From Azospirillum tabaci (GTDB taxonomy: Bacteria; Pseudomonadota; Alphaproteobacteria; Azospirillales; Azospirillaceae): DNA of 64,000 nt. Under the pieces are notes generated by a model that was not told the DNA's origin, did not search any database, and saw only the letters and a program-made list of their open reading frames with translations. The translations under genes were made by a program, and so were the position numbers. How positions within the stretch are numbered: the first letter of the stretch is position 1; every line of letters starts with the position of its first letter. The stretch is taken from NCBI RefSeq assembly GCF_014596085.1, contig NZ_JACCJY010000004.1:62001-126000 (forward strand), in the 5' to 3' direction. This document shows positions 38,507-49,206 of this stretch, in pieces.

Positions 38507-38522
38507 TGTTTCACGTGAAACA
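38507..38522. promoter_or_regulatory. parS: parS site between mnmE and mnmG
   Basis: TGTTTCACGTGAAACA is a perfect 16-bp match to the universal ParB-binding palindrome. It is intergenic, 3.4 kb from the parB start and about 9.6 kb from the proposed origin. ParB would nucleate and spread here, and ParA would draw the complex to a pole. Confidence 0.95.
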
Positions 38523-38580
38523 CGGGCTGCGCGGCGTCGCGGCGCTTGGCGTCCGGCGCTGACTCGGCTATGGTCCGGCC

Positions 38581-40449
38581 ATGCGAACGTTCGACGTCAT
38601 TGTTGTCGGCGGAGGCCACGCCGGTTGCGAGGCTGCCGCCGCTGCGGCGCGCATGGGTGCGCGCACCCTGCTGCTCACCCACAAGCTGGACACCATCGGT
38701 GAGATGTCCTGCAACCCGGCCATCGGCGGGTTGGCCAAAGGGCATCTGGTGCGCGAGATCGACGCGCTCGACGGTGTCATGGCCCGCGCCATCGACCGCG
38801 GCGGCATCCAGTTCCGTATTCTGAACCGCAGCAAGGGACCCGCCGTCCGCGGCCCGCGCGCCCAGGCCGACCGCAAGCTCTACCGGCAGGCGGTGCAGGC
38901 GATCCTCGCGGAGCAGCCGAACCTGTCCATCGAGGCTGGCGGCGCCGAAGACCTGACCATCGGCGACGACGGGCGGGTGACCGGTGTGGTCACCGGTGCC
39001 GGCGAGACCCTCGCCGCGGGAGCCGTGGTGCTGACCACCGGCACCTTCCTGCGCGGCCTGATCCACATCGGCGAGGAGACGACCCCGGCGGGCCGCGTCG
39101 GCGAGGCTCCGTCCATCGGTCTGTCCGACACGCTGGCGCGTTTGGGCTTCCCGCTCGGGCGCTTGAAGACCGGCACCCCGCCGCGGCTCGACGGCAAGAC
39201 CATCGATTGGGACGCGCTGGAGAAGCAGCCCGGCGACACGCCGCCCCCGCCCTTCTCCTATCTGACCGACCGCATCGACACGCCGCAGATCGACTGCGCG
39301 ATCACCTGGACGACGCCGGAGATGCACGCGCTGATCCGCGGCAACCTCCACCGCGCGCCGATGTATTCCGGGCAGATCCAGAGCACCGGCCCGCGCTACT
39401 GCCCATCCATCGAGGACAAGGTGGTGCGCTTTGCCGACAAGGAGCGCCACCAGATCTTCCTGGAGCCGGAAGGGCTGGACGACGACACGGTCTACCCGAA
39501 CGGCATCTCGACCTCCCTGCCCCGCGACGTCCAGCTCGGCTTCCTGAAGACGATGCCGGGGCTGGAGCGCGCGGTGATGATCCGACCCGGCTACGCCATC
39601 GAATACGACTTCGTGGACCCGCGTGAGCTGAAGCCGACACTGGAAACCCGCCGGAGCCCCGGCTTGTTCTTCGCCGGCCAGATCAACGGCACCACCGGCT
39701 ATGAGGAAGCGGCGGCGCAGGGATTGATGGCCGGCATCAACGCGGCCCTGTTGGCTGGCGGCTCGGCGGAGGGCTTCGTGCTCGATCGCGCCGACGCCTA
39801 CATCGGGGTACTGGTCGACGACCTGATCACACGGGGCACCAACGAGCCCTACCGGATGTTCACCTCGCGCGCCGAGTACCGGTTGATCCTGCGCGCCGAC
39901 AACGCCGACCAGCGGCTGACGCCGAAAGGCCTCGCGATCGGCTGCATCGGGTCGGCGCGGCGTGATGCCTTCACGGCGAAGGCCGAGGCGCTGTCCGCCG
40001 GCCGCACTCTGGTGCGCGCCCTCCAGGCTACCCCGGCGGAGTTGCAGCGGCAGGGCATCGCCGTCAATCAGGACGGCGTGCGCCGGACCGCTGCCGATCT
40101 GCTGCGCTATCCCGACCTCGATCTCGCCACCCTCGCCCGGCTGTGGCCGGAGCTGTCGGCGATCCCCGCCGACGTCGTCGAGCAGCTGGAGATCGATGGG
40201 AAATACGCCGGCTATCTCGACCGGCAGGAAGCCGACATCCGCGCCTTCCGCAAGGACGAAGCCCTGGAGCTTCCCGACGATCTCGATCCCGACACCATCG
40301 GCAGCCTGTCGGCGGAGATCCGGCAGAAGCTGCGGCAAGCCCGCCCGGCAACTCTGGGCGCTGCGGCCCGCATTCCGGGCATGACTCCGGCGGCGCTGGT
40401 TGCCCTGCTCCGCCATGTGAAACGGCGCGACGTGAAGGTGGCCGTCTGA
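38581..40449 (+). CDS. mnmG: tRNA uridine 5-carboxymethylaminomethyl modification enzyme MnmG
   Basis: A 622-residue FAD protein (GidA) that partners MnmE in wobble uridine modification. The dinucleotide-binding [19 protein letters not shown], the conserved [20 protein letters not shown], and [20 protein letters not shown] are diagnostic. Length is normal. The C-terminal helical domain ends in [11 protein letters not shown]. The stop overlaps the rsmG ATG by one base. Confidence 0.97.
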   Translation: MRTFDVIVVGGGHAGCEAAAAAARMGARTLLLTHKLDTIGEMSCNPAIGGLAKGHLVREIDALDGVMARAIDRGGIQFRILNRSKGPAVRGPRAQADRKLYRQAVQAILAEQPNLSIEAGGAEDLTIGDDGRVTGVVTGAGETLAAGAVVLTTGTFLRGLIHIGEETTPAGRVGEAPSIGLSDTLARLGFPLGRLKTGTPPRLDGKTIDWDALEKQPGDTPPPPFSYLTDRIDTPQIDCAITWTTPEMHALIRGNLHRAPMYSGQIQSTGPRYCPSIEDKVVRFADKERHQIFLEPEGLDDDTVYPNGISTSLPRDVQLGFLKTMPGLERAVMIRPGYAIEYDFVDPRELKPTLETRRSPGLFFAGQINGTTGYEEAAAQGLMAGINAALLAGGSAEGFVLDRADAYIGVLVDDLITRGTNEPYRMFTSRAEYRLILRADNADQRLTPKGLAIGCIGSARRDAFTAKAEALSAGRTLVRALQATPAELQRQGIAVNQDGVRRTAADLLRYPDLDLATLARLWPELSAIPADVVEQLEIDGKYAGYLDRQEADIRAFRKDEALELPDDLDPDTIGSLSAEIRQKLRQARPATLGAAARIPGMTPAALVALLRHVKRRDVKVAV

Positions 40450-41063
40450 TGAGCCTGTTCGATGCCGCGGCCTTTCAGGCGGAAACCGGTGTTTCACGTG
40501 AAACGCTGGATCGGCTCGCCGCTTATGAGGCGACGCTGCGCAAGTGGCAACCGAAGATCAATCTGGTCGGTCCCTCCACCCTGCCCGACGCTTGGCGTCG
40601 GCACTTCCTCGACTCCGCCCAACTTTATCCGCTCCTTCCCGAAGGGGCTCGGGTGCTGGTCGATCTCGGCAGCGGCGCCGGCTTCCCCGGCTTGGTCCTG
40701 GCCATCATGGGCGTGCCGGAGGTCCATCTGGTCGAGAGCGACTCCCGCAAATGCGCATTCCTGCGCGAAGCGGCGCGCGTCGCCGGCGCGTCGGTCACCG
40801 TGCACAACAAGCGGATCGAGGCGGCGCCGCCGATCTCCGCCGACGTGGTGACCGCCCGCGCCCTGGCGCCGCTGAACGATCTGCTGAATTGGGCCTATCC
40901 CTTCCTGCAGGACCGGGGTGCGGCACTGTTTCCCAAGGGGCAAAATGTGGCGGACGAATTGACCGATACCACCAAACATTGGAAGATGCGGACCGAGCGC
41001 TTCGACAGCCGCACCGACCCCACCGGAACCATCCTGCGTGTGAGTGGTATCGCCCGTGTCTAA
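40449..41063 (+). CDS. rsmG: 16S rRNA m7G527 methyltransferase RsmG
   Basis: A 204-residue SAM-dependent methyltransferase (GidB). SAM motif I is VLVDLGSGAGFPGLVLAI, and VESDSRKCAFLREAARV follows. N-terminal VSRETLDRLAAYEATLRKW is typical of alphaproteobacterial RsmG and is partly encoded by a parS site. It methylates G527 of 16S rRNA; loss gives low-level streptomycin resistance in other species. It is followed directly by parA. Confidence 0.95.
   Translation: MSLFDAAAFQAETGVSRETLDRLAAYEATLRKWQPKINLVGPSTLPDAWRRHFLDSAQLYPLLPEGARVLVDLGSGAGFPGLVLAIMGVPEVHLVESDSRKCAFLREAARVAGASVTVHNKRIEAAPPISADVVTARALAPLNDLLNWAYPFLQDRGAALFPKGQNVADELTDTTKHWKMRTERFDSRTDPTGTILRVSGIARV
40490..40505. promoter_or_regulatory. 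parS: parS site inside rsmG
   Basis: TGTTTCACGTGAAACG matches the parS consensus at 15 of 16 positions; only the last base differs. It encodes the VSRET of the RsmG N-terminus. A parS here is common in alphaproteobacteria. Confidence 0.9.
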
Positions 41064-41112
41064 GACCGCGACTCTGATGCATTCCCGCTCCGAGGCTTCC
41101 CGAGAGGCTGAC

Positions 41113-41907
41113 ATGCCCTCTGCCCTTCCTTCCGCTCGCGTCATTTCGATTGCCAATCAGAAAGGCGGCGTGGGCAAGACCACGACCACCATCAATCTGG
41201 CAACCGCCCTGGCCGCCATCGGCAAGCGCGTTCTGGTGATCGACCTTGATCCCCAGGGCAACGCCTCCACTGGCCTCGGCATCCCGCGCGCCGACCGGCG
41301 CGTCGGCATCTACGACGTGCTGTTCGACGGCATGCCGCTGGAGGATGCCGCGACGGTGTCGACGGTGCCGAACCTGTCGATCATCACCTCCTCCGTCGAT
41401 CTGTCCGGCGCCGAGGTCGAGTTGGTCACCTCCGAGCGGCGGGAGTTCCGGCTGCGCGAGGCGGTGGACAAGAGCGCGCTGGAATACGACTACGTGCTGA
41501 TCGACTGCCCTCCGGCGCTCGGCCTGCTGACGCTGAACGCGCTGGTCGCCTCCCACGCCGTGATGGTGCCGCTGCAGTGCGAGTTCTACGCGCTGGAGGG
41601 CCTCAGCCACCTCGTCCGCACCATCGAGCGGGTGAAGCGCGCCTTCAACCCAGACCTCGACATCCACGGCGTCGTGCTGACCATGTTCGACAAGCGCAAC
41701 AATCTGTCCGACATGGTGGCCGCCGACGTTCGTGGCTTCTTCGGGGAGAAGGTCTACGACACCGTCATCCCGCGGAACGTGAAGGTGTCGGAGGCGCCGT
41801 CCCACGGCAAGCCGGTGCTGATCTACGACATGCGCTGCCCCGGGTCGCAGGCATACATCCATCTGGCCGGCGAGGTGCTGCGCCGTGAGAAGAGGCTGAG
41901 CGCGTGA
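41113..41907 (+). CDS. parA: Chromosome partitioning ATPase ParA
   Basis: A 264-residue Walker-type ATPase. Deviant Walker A ANQKGGVGKTTTTINLA, Walker A' VLVIDLDPQGNAST and Walker B YVLIDCPPALG are clear. It forms the dynamic gradient that segregates ParB-parS. Several in-frame starts exist (GTG 41044 and 41056 within rsmG, ATG 41077); ATG 41113 follows a GAGAGG ribosome-binding site and gives a length like that of Caulobacter ParA. Confidence 0.95.
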   Translation: MPSALPSARVISIANQKGGVGKTTTTINLATALAAIGKRVLVIDLDPQGNASTGLGIPRADRRVGIYDVLFDGMPLEDAATVSTVPNLSIITSSVDLSGAEVELVTSERREFRLREAVDKSALEYDYVLIDCPPALGLLTLNALVASHAVMVPLQCEFYALEGLSHLVRTIERVKRAFNPDLDIHGVVLTMFDKRNNLSDMVAADVRGFFGEKVYDTVIPRNVKVSEAPSHGKPVLIYDMRCPGSQAYIHLAGEVLRREKRLSA

Positions 41908-42818
41908 TGGAGGATACCAAACGTTCGGACGGCGGTGCCCGCCGCGCCAGCCTGGGCCGCGGCCTCTCCGCCCTGTTCGGCGAGGCGGCGGAGGACTATT
42001 CGGCGCTCGACAAGGTGCGCCAGTCCAAGCAGGTGCCTATTGAGTTCATCCATCCCGGCAAGTACCAGCCGCGCCGCACCTTCGACGATGAGGCGCTGCA
42101 GGGGCTGGTCGAGTCGATCCGCGACAAGGGCATCCTCCAGCCTCTGCTCGTCCGTCGAGACCCGGAGACGACCAACTCCTATGAGTTGATCGCCGGCGAA
42201 CGCCGCTGGCGAGCCGCACAGATCGCCGGCCTGCACGAGGTGCCGGTCGTCATCCGTGAGCTGTCGGACCGTGAGGCGCTGGAAATCGCGCTGATCGAGA
42301 ACATCCAGCGCCAGGACCTGACGCCTCTCGAAGAGGCCGAGGGTTACAAGCGTCTGATGGAGGAGTTCGAACACACACAGGAGGATCTGGCGCGCTCGGT
42401 CGGCAAGAGCCGCAGCCACGTTGCCAACATGATGCGCCTGCTCGCCCTGCCCGACCCGGTCAAGGGCATGGTGCAGGAGGGGGCGCTCAGCGCCGGCCAT
42501 GCCCGCGCGCTGCTCACCTCCTCCGATCCCGTGTCGGTGGCGCGTGAGGTGGTCAAGCGTGGCCTGAACGTCCGCCAGACTGAAGACCTGATGCGCGGCA
42601 GTGCGCCGGTCAAGACCAAGAAGGCTGGCGGACGTGGCGGTGCCACCACCGACCCGACGCTCAAGGACGTCGATCTGGTGAACCTGGAGGAGGAGATCTC
42701 CGCCCGCATCGGGCTGAAGGTCGCGATCACCCCGCAGGGCAAGGGCGGCTCCATCACCATCCATTATCAGACGCTCGACCAACTCGACGACGTGCTGCGC
42801 CGCCTCGGCGGTGAGTAG
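41907..42818 (+). CDS. parB: Chromosome partitioning protein ParB
   Basis: About 303 residues. The CTP-binding N domain has the GERRWRAAQIAG arginine motif and ENIQRQDLTPLEEA. The helix-turn-helix reads TQEDLARSVGKSRSHVANMMRLL. The C-terminal dimerisation domain lies at about 240-303. The N-terminal LGRGLSALFG is the ParA-stimulating peptide. The ATG at 41907, or a GTG one codon upstream, overlaps the parA stop, so the pair is coupled. Its targets are the parS sites described here. Confidence 0.96.
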   Translation: MEDTKRSDGGARRASLGRGLSALFGEAAEDYSALDKVRQSKQVPIEFIHPGKYQPRRTFDDEALQGLVESIRDKGILQPLLVRRDPETTNSYELIAGERRWRAAQIAGLHEVPVVIRELSDREALEIALIENIQRQDLTPLEEAEGYKRLMEEFEHTQEDLARSVGKSRSHVANMMRLLALPDPVKGMVQEGALSAGHARALLTSSDPVSVAREVVKRGLNVRQTEDLMRGSAPVKTKKAGGRGGATTDPTLKDVDLVNLEEEISARIGLKVAITPQGKGGSITIHYQTLDQLDDVLRRLGGE

Positions 42819-42838
42819 GCGGTCGCGGAACCAAACTG

Positions 42839-42850
42839 TCACTTTAGTGA
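42839..42850. promoter_or_regulatory. Small palindrome upstream of the phytase-like gene
   Basis: TCACTTTAGTGA, five-base arms with a two-base centre, lies 83 bp before the esterase gene in an AT-rich promoter-like stretch. The flanking CTGTCAC resembles half of a Pho box, which would fit a phosphate-scavenging product, but the second half-box is not convincing. Confidence 0.3.
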
Positions 42851-42932
42851 AACGACACTAACATGAACTCCCCCTAAACAGGGTCGTCCGGCCGCATCGG
42901 CGCGGCCGGAGCCGACACAGAGGGGGAGATTC

Positions 42933-44312
42933 ATGAAGCCCATCCACGGCCTGTGCCTTGCCGGCCTTACCGCGGCCCTGATTGCGGGGCCGGCTTTTGC
43001 GGACCAGAAATTCCCGGCGGAGCTGACCGGGCACGGCATCATCGACGCCGCGACCTTCGTCGCCCCGCCTGCCGACGCGCCGGACCTGTTCCGTACCTCC
43101 GGCAAGTTCACCGCCGCCGACCGCAAGCGCGTCGACCAAACCCGCAGCATCGAAGGCATGTCCTTCCTGTCCGCTCCCGGCGCGGCGCGCGGCACCGGCA
43201 TGGCGCTGCCCTTCGACGGTCAGCCGGTTCAGGGCTTCTCCGGCATCAAGGCGCTGGGCGACGGGACCTTCATGGTGCTGACCGACAACGGATTCGGCAG
43301 CAAGGGCAACTCCGCCGACGCCATGCTGAGCGTGCACAAGCTGACCATTGATTGGAAGACCGGCAAGGCGGCGGTGGCCGAGACGCTGTTCCTGCGCGAT
43401 CCGGACCGCAAGGTCCCCTTCCCCATCGTTACCGAGGCGACCAAGGAACGCTATCTGACCGGCGCCGACTTCGACGTCGAGAGCCTGCAGATCGTCGGCG
43501 ACCGGATGTATTTCGGCGACGAGTTCGGCCCCTACATCCTGGTGACCGACCGGACCGGCAAGCTGCTGTCCCTGCATGAGAGCAAGGTGGATGGCAAGCC
43601 CGTGCGCTCCCCCGACCATTACGCGGTGTCCACCCCGGCGGTGCCCGGCGCCGTCGGCTTCGAGGTGCGCCGCTCGCGGGGCTTCGAAGGAATGGCCGCT
43701 TCCAAGGACGGCAAGTTCCTCTACCCGCTGTTCGAAGGCCCGCTGTTCAACGCCCAGCTCGGGACCGGCGGTGCGTGGGAGACCAAGGACGGGCGGGAGT
43801 ATCTGCGCATCGCCGAATTCGACGTCGCCAAGGGTGACTTCACGGGCCGCAGCTTCAAGTATCGGCTGGAAGCCAATGGCAACAACATCGGCGACTTCAA
43901 CATGATCGACGCCACCACCGGCCTGATCATCGAGCGCGACAACGGCGAGGGCAACCCGGCCCAGGGCTGCACCGGCCAACCCACCCCGGATTGCTTCAAC
44001 GTCCCGGCCCAGTTCAAGCGCGTCTACAAGATCGACTTCGCCCAGGTCGATGCAGAGGGCTTCGTGAAGAAGGTGGGCTATGTCGACCTGATGGACATCG
44101 ACGATCCGAAGGGCGTTGCCCAGCTCGGCGGTGACAAGGGCAAGTTCACCTTTCCCTTTGTGACCATCGAGAATGTCGATGTGGTGGACGCTGAACACAT
44201 CGTCGTCGGCAACGACAACAACCTCCCCTACTCCTCGGGCCGCGCGCTGGGCAAGCAGGACCACAACGAGCTGATCCTGCTGCGCGTGCCGCAGTTCCTG
44301 GCCGTGAAATAA
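42933..44312 (+). CDS. Secreted esterase-like phytase-family protein
   Basis: A 459-residue protein with a Sec signal peptide (LCLAGLTAALIAGPAFADQ). The mature part matches the 'esterase-like activity of phytase' family: a beta-propeller with FSGIKALGDGTFMVLTDNGF, SRGFEGMAASKDGKFLYPLFEGP and GDFNMIDATTGLIIERDN. It is probably periplasmic or secreted. Substrates are not established, though phosphoester hydrolysis is suspected. AGAGGGGGAGATTC supplies a strong ribosome-binding site. Confidence 0.87.
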   Translation: MKPIHGLCLAGLTAALIAGPAFADQKFPAELTGHGIIDAATFVAPPADAPDLFRTSGKFTAADRKRVDQTRSIEGMSFLSAPGAARGTGMALPFDGQPVQGFSGIKALGDGTFMVLTDNGFGSKGNSADAMLSVHKLTIDWKTGKAAVAETLFLRDPDRKVPFPIVTEATKERYLTGADFDVESLQIVGDRMYFGDEFGPYILVTDRTGKLLSLHESKVDGKPVRSPDHYAVSTPAVPGAVGFEVRRSRGFEGMAASKDGKFLYPLFEGPLFNAQLGTGGAWETKDGREYLRIAEFDVAKGDFTGRSFKYRLEANGNNIGDFNMIDATTGLIIERDNGEGNPAQGCTGQPTPDCFNVPAQFKRVYKIDFAQVDAEGFVKKVGYVDLMDIDDPKGVAQLGGDKGKFTFPFVTIENVDVVDAEHIVVGNDNNLPYSSGRALGKQDHNELILLRVPQFLAVK

Positions 44313-44335
44313 AGGTCGGCGAAAGAACGAAAACC

Positions 44336-45358
44336 TCAGCGCCGCGCCAGCGAGGCGAGCTGGAAGAGGACGCGGGCGCAGAGCGTTTGGTCGGGCATGT
44401 TGGTGCGTTTGCAGTCCGCTTCGGCCTCGACCAGCCGGTCCAGCGCCTGCCGCACCAGCGGCGCGGGCCAGCGGCGGGCCTGACCGGTCAGCCGCGGCTT
44501 CATCTTGAAGAACACCGGCGGGCGCAGCGCCTCCACCGCGGCGTCCGCCGACTTGCCCGCCGCCACCTGCCCGGCGACCAGCTGCAGACGCTGGAAATGA
44601 CGCTGGGCGGCGCGCAGGATCGGCACTGGGGACATGCCCTCGGCGAACAGCCGGGCCAGCGAGCGGTCGAGCGTGGCGAAGTCACCCTCCGCCGCCGCCC
44701 AGATCGGCTCGTCCAGCGATAGGGCCGCGCTGTCGCCGACGCAGGCCTGGGCGTCCTCCAGCCGGACGCGCGTTTCCGTGCCCATGTAGAGCGCCAGCTT
44801 CTCCATCTCGCCGCGCGCCACCATGCGGTCGCCGACCAGATTGCCGGCGAGGAAGGACAGGGCGTCGGGGTCGGCGGTCAGGCCGTGGCCGTGCAGGATG
44901 TCGGCGATGACCCGGCCAAGCGCGGCCTCCTCCTCCACATAGCAGGGAATGGCGACGGCACCGTCCGCTCCTTCGAACAGGGTGCGCAGCTTCGATCGGT
45001 TGCCGAGGTCGCCGGCTTCGACGAGGACGAGGCTGTCGCCGGGCGGTAGGTCGGCCAGAAAGGCGGTGAAGGCGGCGGTGACATTGTCCTCCGCCTCGCG
45101 CACGCGGATCAGGCGGCGGCCCCCGGTGAAGGACAGGGCGGCGGCCTCGTCGGCCAGACGTGCCGGATCGTCGGCGACGGCGCGGCCCAGCATCTCCGTC
45201 ACGCGGAAGGGATCGGACAGGTCGGCGACCACGGTGCGGCCCAGCCCCATGGCGCGGTCGCGCACCAGACCGGTGTCCGGGCCATAGAGCAGGACCGCGC
45301 GGATCTTGGGATCGGGGCTGCGCAGGAAGCCGTCGATCGCCCGGGCTTGCAGCTTCAC
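44336..45358 (-). CDS. holA: DNA polymerase III delta subunit
   Basis: A 340-residue clamp-loader subunit. N-terminal AVLLYGPDTGLVRDRAMGL is the HolA version of the P-loop region; MLGRAVADDPARLADEAAAL and LVLVEAGDLGNRSKLRTLFE follow. It opens the beta clamp as part of the clamp loader. It is the last gene of DUF3576-leuS-lptE-holA, an order common in alphaproteobacteria, and starts 48 bp after lptE. Confidence 0.93.
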   Translation of the reverse strand: MKLQARAIDGFLRSPDPKIRAVLLYGPDTGLVRDRAMGLGRTVVADLSDPFRVTEMLGRAVADDPARLADEAAALSFTGGRRLIRVREAEDNVTAAFTAFLADLPPGDSLVLVEAGDLGNRSKLRTLFEGADGAVAIPCYVEEEAALGRVIADILHGHGLTADPDALSFLAGNLVGDRMVARGEMEKLALYMGTETRVRLEDAQACVGDSAALSLDEPIWAAAEGDFATLDRSLARLFAEGMSPVPILRAAQRHFQRLQLVAGQVAAGKSADAAVEALRPPVFFKMKPRLTGQARRWPAPLVRQALDRLVEAEADCKRTNMPDQTLCARVLFQLASLARR

Positions 45359-45406
45359 GAAGACACCGTCGGTGGTGGAGGACCGACCTCCGTTATCCAG
45401 TGCGGA

Positions 45407-45985
45407 TCAGGATTTGCGGCCGAGTTCGGCGGCCACGCGGGTGGTGATCTCGTTGGAGATTTCCAGGATCGCGCGGTCGTAGGCGTTCTCGACCGTGGCG
45501 AGGGCGCCATACTGCTGCTCCAGCACGTTGTAGCTGATGAAGGAGCGCGCGTTGGCCTGGAACAGGATCTTTCCCGTCGCCGCGTCGATGAGCTGGTAGG
45601 GAGCGTTCACGACGAGCTGGGCGCGGGTGGCGGTGGCGTCCTTCTGGAGGGACAGCTTTTGCTCCGACGCGGTCAGCGTGGTCTGCAGCCGGTAGAGCGG
45701 GGCGGCGGGACGGCCGTCGGCGTAGAAGCGGTCGATCAGGTGGTTGCGCAGCTTCTGGCCATAGCGGTCCGGGATGAGCCCGATGTCCACCTGCTGAAGC
45801 TCGGCGGCGCCGATGCTGTTGGCCCCGACGGTCCCATACATGGGCTGGAAACCGCAGGCCGCCGTGGCGAGCACCGCCGGCGCGAGCAGGGCAAGGGTTA
45901 GAAGCCCCCGCCGCCGGACGCCGGCTCTCCCGTTATGACCGTTGTCGTTATGGCCATTGTCGTTATGGAGGTCAGACGACGACAT
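45407..45985 (-). CDS. lptE: LPS-assembly lipoprotein LptE
   Basis: A 192-residue outer-membrane lipoprotein that plugs LptD. Lipobox at [13 protein letters not shown], the usual alphaproteobacterial LptE start of mature protein; the body ([40 protein letters not shown]) matches the family. The signal peptide is preceded by an unusual hydrophilic extension with a HNDNG repeat. The start codon lies 14 bp inside leuS, so the two are coupled. Confidence 0.87.
   Translation of the reverse strand: MSSSDLHNDNGHNDNGHNGRAGVRRRGLLTLALLAPAVLATAACGFQPMYGTVGANSIGAAELQQVDIGLIPDRYGQKLRNHLIDRFYADGRPAAPLYRLQTTLTASEQKLSLQKDATATRAQLVVNAPYQLIDAATGKILFQANARSFISYNVLEQQYGALATVENAYDRAILEISNEITTRVAAELGRKS
45924..45968. 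repeat. 15-bp repeat in the lptE 5' end
   Basis: CCATAACGACAATGG-type units (minus strand) recur at 15-bp spacing two and a half times and encode [14 protein letters not shown]. The codons are AT-richer than the rest of the gene. The array lies just after the leuS stop, before the lipoprotein signal. Confidence 0.75.
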
Positions 45986-48542
45986 TGATCACCCGGTTCG
46001 GGACGACGATGACCTTGCGCACCGGCTTGCCCTCCAGGGCGCGCTGGACGTTCGGGTCGGCCAGGGCGGCCTGCTCCGCGGCGTCTTTCGCCATGTCGCG
46101 CGGCAGTTCCAGCGTGGCGCGCAGCTTGCCGTTGACCTGGACCGCCATGGTGACCGAATCCTCGACCACCAGGGCGGCGTCGGCCTGCGGCCAGGGCTGA
46201 TTCACCAGCAGCGTGTCGTGGCCGAGCTGCGCCCACAGCTCCTCGGCCAGATGGGGCATCATCGGGGCGATCAGGCGGACGGTGGCCTCGAACCCTTCGC
46301 GCAGGACCCAGGCTTCGCCCTCGCCCGTGCCGTCCAGCTCGGCCAGGGCGTTGGACAGCTCGCGCACGCGGGCCACCGCCTTGTTGAAGCGGAACTTCTC
46401 CAAGTCCTCCGAGATGCCGGCGATGGCCTTGTGCACTTGGCGGCGGGTGGCCTCGGCCTTGGCGCTGAACGCTTCCGGCTTCGGCGCACCGGCGTCCGGC
46501 AGAGCGACCGGCGATTCCGTCACCATCCGCCACAGGCGGTTGATGTAGCGCCAGGCGCCGTCGATGCCGGCTTCCGTCCATTCCAGGTCGCGCTCCGGCG
46601 GGCTGTCGGACAGCATGAACAGGCGGGCGGCGTCGGCGCCGTAGGTGCCGATGATGTGCGCCGGGTCCACCACGTTCTTCTTGGACTTCGACATCTTCTC
46701 GACGCGGCCGACGGTCACCGGGCCGTCGTTGTCGTTGCGGATGTAGTCGCCGAGATCGTTCTTCCGGATGTCGGTCGGAGCCAGCCAGGCGCCGGTGCCG
46801 GCGTCCTTATAGGTCTCGTGGTTGACCATGCCCTGGGTGAAGAGGCCGGCGAAGGGCTCCTCCACGTTCAGGTAGCCGCACTGCTTCATCGCCCGCGTCC
46901 AGAAGCGGGAATAGAGCAGGTGCAGCACGGCATGCTCGATGCCGCCGATGTACTGGTCCACGGACAGCCAGTAGTCCACCGCCTCGCGCGTGAAGGCGAC
47001 GTCCTCGGCCTTGGGCGAGCAGAAGCGGGCGAAGTACCAGCTCGACTCGATGAAGGTGTCGAAGGTGTCCGTCTCGCGCACCGCCGGCTTGCCGCAGGTC
47101 GGGCAGCTCGTGTGCTTCCAGGTCGGGTGGTGGTCCAGCGGGTTGCCGGGCTTGTCGAAGGTCACGTCGTCCGGCAGAACGACCGGCAGATCCTGCTGCG
47201 GGACCGGGACGATGCCGCAGCTCTCGCAGTGGATGACCGGGATCGGGCAGCCCCAGTAACGCTGGCGGGAGACGCCCCAGTCGCGCAGACGGTACTGGGT
47301 GGTGCGCTCGCCCTGCCCCTGCTCCTCCAGCCGCTTGCCGACCTCCTGCTTGGCCGGCTCGACCTCCAGCCCGTCGAGGAAGCGGGAGTTGCGCAGCAGG
47401 CCGGGGCCGGTGTAGGCCTCGTCGCCGACCGTGAAGGCGGCGGGATCGGCGTCCGCCGGAATGACCACCGGCTTGACCGGCAGGCCGTACTTGCGGGCGA
47501 AATCCAGGTCGCGCTGGTCATGGGCCGGGCAGCCGAAGATGGCGCCCGTGCCGTATTCCATCAGCACGAAGTTGGCGACGTAGACCGGCAGCTCCCAGGA
47601 CGGGTCGAAGGGATGCTTCACCCGCAGTCCGGTGTCGAAGCCGCGCTTCTCGGCGGTTTCGATCGCCTCCTCGCTGGTGCCCAGACGGTTGCACTCGGCG
47701 ATGAACTCGGCCAGCGCGGGGTTGCCGGCGGCCAGCTCGGCGGCGAGCGGATGGTTGGCGGAGATCGCCGCGAAGGAGGCGCCGAACAGCGTGTCGGGCC
47801 GGGTCGTGAAGACCTCCAGCTTGTCCGGCCGTCCGACGAGGTCGAAGCGGAAGCGCACGCCGGTGGACTTGCCGATCCAGTTCTCCTGCATCAGGCGCAC
47901 GCGCTCCGGCCAGCGGTCCAGCGTGTCCAGCCCCTTCAGCAGCTCCTCGGCGTAGGCGGTGATCTTGAGGAACCACTGGGACAGCTTGCGCTTCTCGACC
48001 AGCGCCCCGGTGCGCCAGCCGCGGCCGTCGATCACCTGCTCATTGGCCAGGACCGTGTTGTCGACCGGATCCCAGTTGACCCAGGACTCCTTGCGGTAGG
48101 CCAGGCCTTCCTTGAGGAAATCCAGGAACATCTTCTGCTCGTGGCGGTAATACTCCACGTCGCAGGTGGCGATCTCGCGGTCCCAGTCGATCGACAGGCC
48201 CATCGTCTTCAGCTGGGCGCGCATGGCCGCGATGTTCTCGCGGGTCCATTTGGCCGGGTGGGTCTTCTTCTCCAGCGCGGCGTTCTCCGCCGGCAGGCCG
48301 AAGGCGTCCCAGCCCATCGGGTGCAGCACGTTGAAGCCGCGGGCGCGCTTGTAGCGCGCGATCACGTCGCCGATGGTGTAGTTGCGGACATGCCCCATAT
48401 GGATGCGCCCCGACGGGTAGGGGAACATCTCCAGGACATAGTACTTCTCACGGGAAGCGTCCTCGCGCGCGGTGAAGCAGCCCTGCCGCTCCCACTCGCC
48501 CTGCCACTTCGCTTCGGTTTCCTTGACATTGTAACGCGACAT
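45972..48542 (-). CDS. leuS: Leucyl-tRNA synthetase
   Basis: An 856-residue class I synthetase. HIGH motif as [22 protein letters not shown] as [14 protein letters not shown], and an inserted CP1 editing domain ([17 protein letters not shown]). A zinc-ribbon pair CESC / CPTC is present. It charges tRNA-Leu. The C-terminus ([15 protein letters not shown]) overlaps the start of lptE. Length and motifs are normal. Confidence 0.98.
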   Translation of the reverse strand: MSRYNVKETEAKWQGEWERQGCFTAREDASREKYYVLEMFPYPSGRIHMGHVRNYTIGDVIARYKRARGFNVLHPMGWDAFGLPAENAALEKKTHPAKWTRENIAAMRAQLKTMGLSIDWDREIATCDVEYYRHEQKMFLDFLKEGLAYRKESWVNWDPVDNTVLANEQVIDGRGWRTGALVEKRKLSQWFLKITAYAEELLKGLDTLDRWPERVRLMQENWIGKSTGVRFRFDLVGRPDKLEVFTTRPDTLFGASFAAISANHPLAAELAAGNPALAEFIAECNRLGTSEEAIETAEKRGFDTGLRVKHPFDPSWELPVYVANFVLMEYGTGAIFGCPAHDQRDLDFARKYGLPVKPVVIPADADPAAFTVGDEAYTGPGLLRNSRFLDGLEVEPAKQEVGKRLEEQGQGERTTQYRLRDWGVSRQRYWGCPIPVIHCESCGIVPVPQQDLPVVLPDDVTFDKPGNPLDHHPTWKHTSCPTCGKPAVRETDTFDTFIESSWYFARFCSPKAEDVAFTREAVDYWLSVDQYIGGIEHAVLHLLYSRFWTRAMKQCGYLNVEEPFAGLFTQGMVNHETYKDAGTGAWLAPTDIRKNDLGDYIRNDNDGPVTVGRVEKMSKSKKNVVDPAHIIGTYGADAARLFMLSDSPPERDLEWTEAGIDGAWRYINRLWRMVTESPVALPDAGAPKPEAFSAKAEATRRQVHKAIAGISEDLEKFRFNKAVARVRELSNALAELDGTGEGEAWVLREGFEATVRLIAPMMPHLAEELWAQLGHDTLLVNQPWPQADAALVVEDSVTMAVQVNGKLRATLELPRDMAKDAAEQAALADPNVQRALEGKPVRKVIVVPNRVINVVV

Positions 48543-48666
48543 GACCGCAGACGCCGTTCCGTGAATTTCGTGGGTCTTGATAAATAAGGCGCCGTTGGCC
48601 GGGTGACAGGCGGCGGCGCGATAACCGCGCCCTGCCCCGCCCCGCTTGCCCGGCCGGCGCCCGCGC

Positions 48667-49206
48667 TCAGCGCGCCGCGGCCTGCTGCGCGACGCGGATC
48701 TGGCGGGCGCGGGTCAGCACCGCGTCCTCCAGCGTCGTCGCCGTCTCCGGACCGACCGCGCTGTCGCGCCAGTCCGACCCGGCGCGCTGCTGCTTGAACA
48801 CCGACACCCGCACGCCGTCGGCGCGGAGCTGGCGGTCCATGATGTACAGGTTGACCTTGAAGCGCTCGTTCGGGGTGTCCGGCGGCGTGTACCAGTCGGT
48901 CAGGATGACGCCGCCGAACGGATCGGCGGAGACGATCGGCATGAAGGACAGCGTGTCCAGCGAGGCTCGCCACAGGAAGCTGTTGACGCCGATCCCGTTG
49001 GGATCGCCCTGCTCGGCGCCGTTGCGCTTGTTCTTGCCGAACAGGCTGAAGCCGCCGTCGGTGCCGAGAAGGCTGCCGAACTTGTATTCCTTCTTGATCT
49101 GCTCATCGACGGTTTCCGTCTGGCCGCCCCAGCTGGAGCAACCGGCCACGGCGAGCGACGCCGCGAGCACGACGGGGGCAAGGCGAAGGACACGGGAACG
49201 GCGCAT
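48667..49206 (-). CDS. DUF3576 lipoprotein
   Basis: A 179-residue lipoprotein with signal ending [10 protein letters not shown]. The mature body ([46 protein letters not shown]) is the DUF3576 domain, restricted largely to alphaproteobacteria and found upstream of leuS. Function is unknown; its genomic link to lptE suggests outer-membrane biogenesis. The frame continues upstream to 49296, but the ATG at 49206 starts the lipoprotein signal. Confidence 0.87.
   Translation of the reverse strand: MRRSRVLRLAPVVLAASLAVAGCSSWGGQTETVDEQIKKEYKFGSLLGTDGGFSLFGKNKRNGAEQGDPNGIGVNSFLWRASLDTLSFMPIVSADPFGGVILTDWYTPPDTPNERFKVNLYIMDRQLRADGVRVSVFKQQRAGSDWRDSAVGPETATTLEDAVLTRARQIRVAQQAAAR

Noticed and set aside
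45942-48587. An 881-codon open frame opposite leuS
   Set aside because: Same reason: antisense shadow of leuS with no domain, while leuS motifs are complete.
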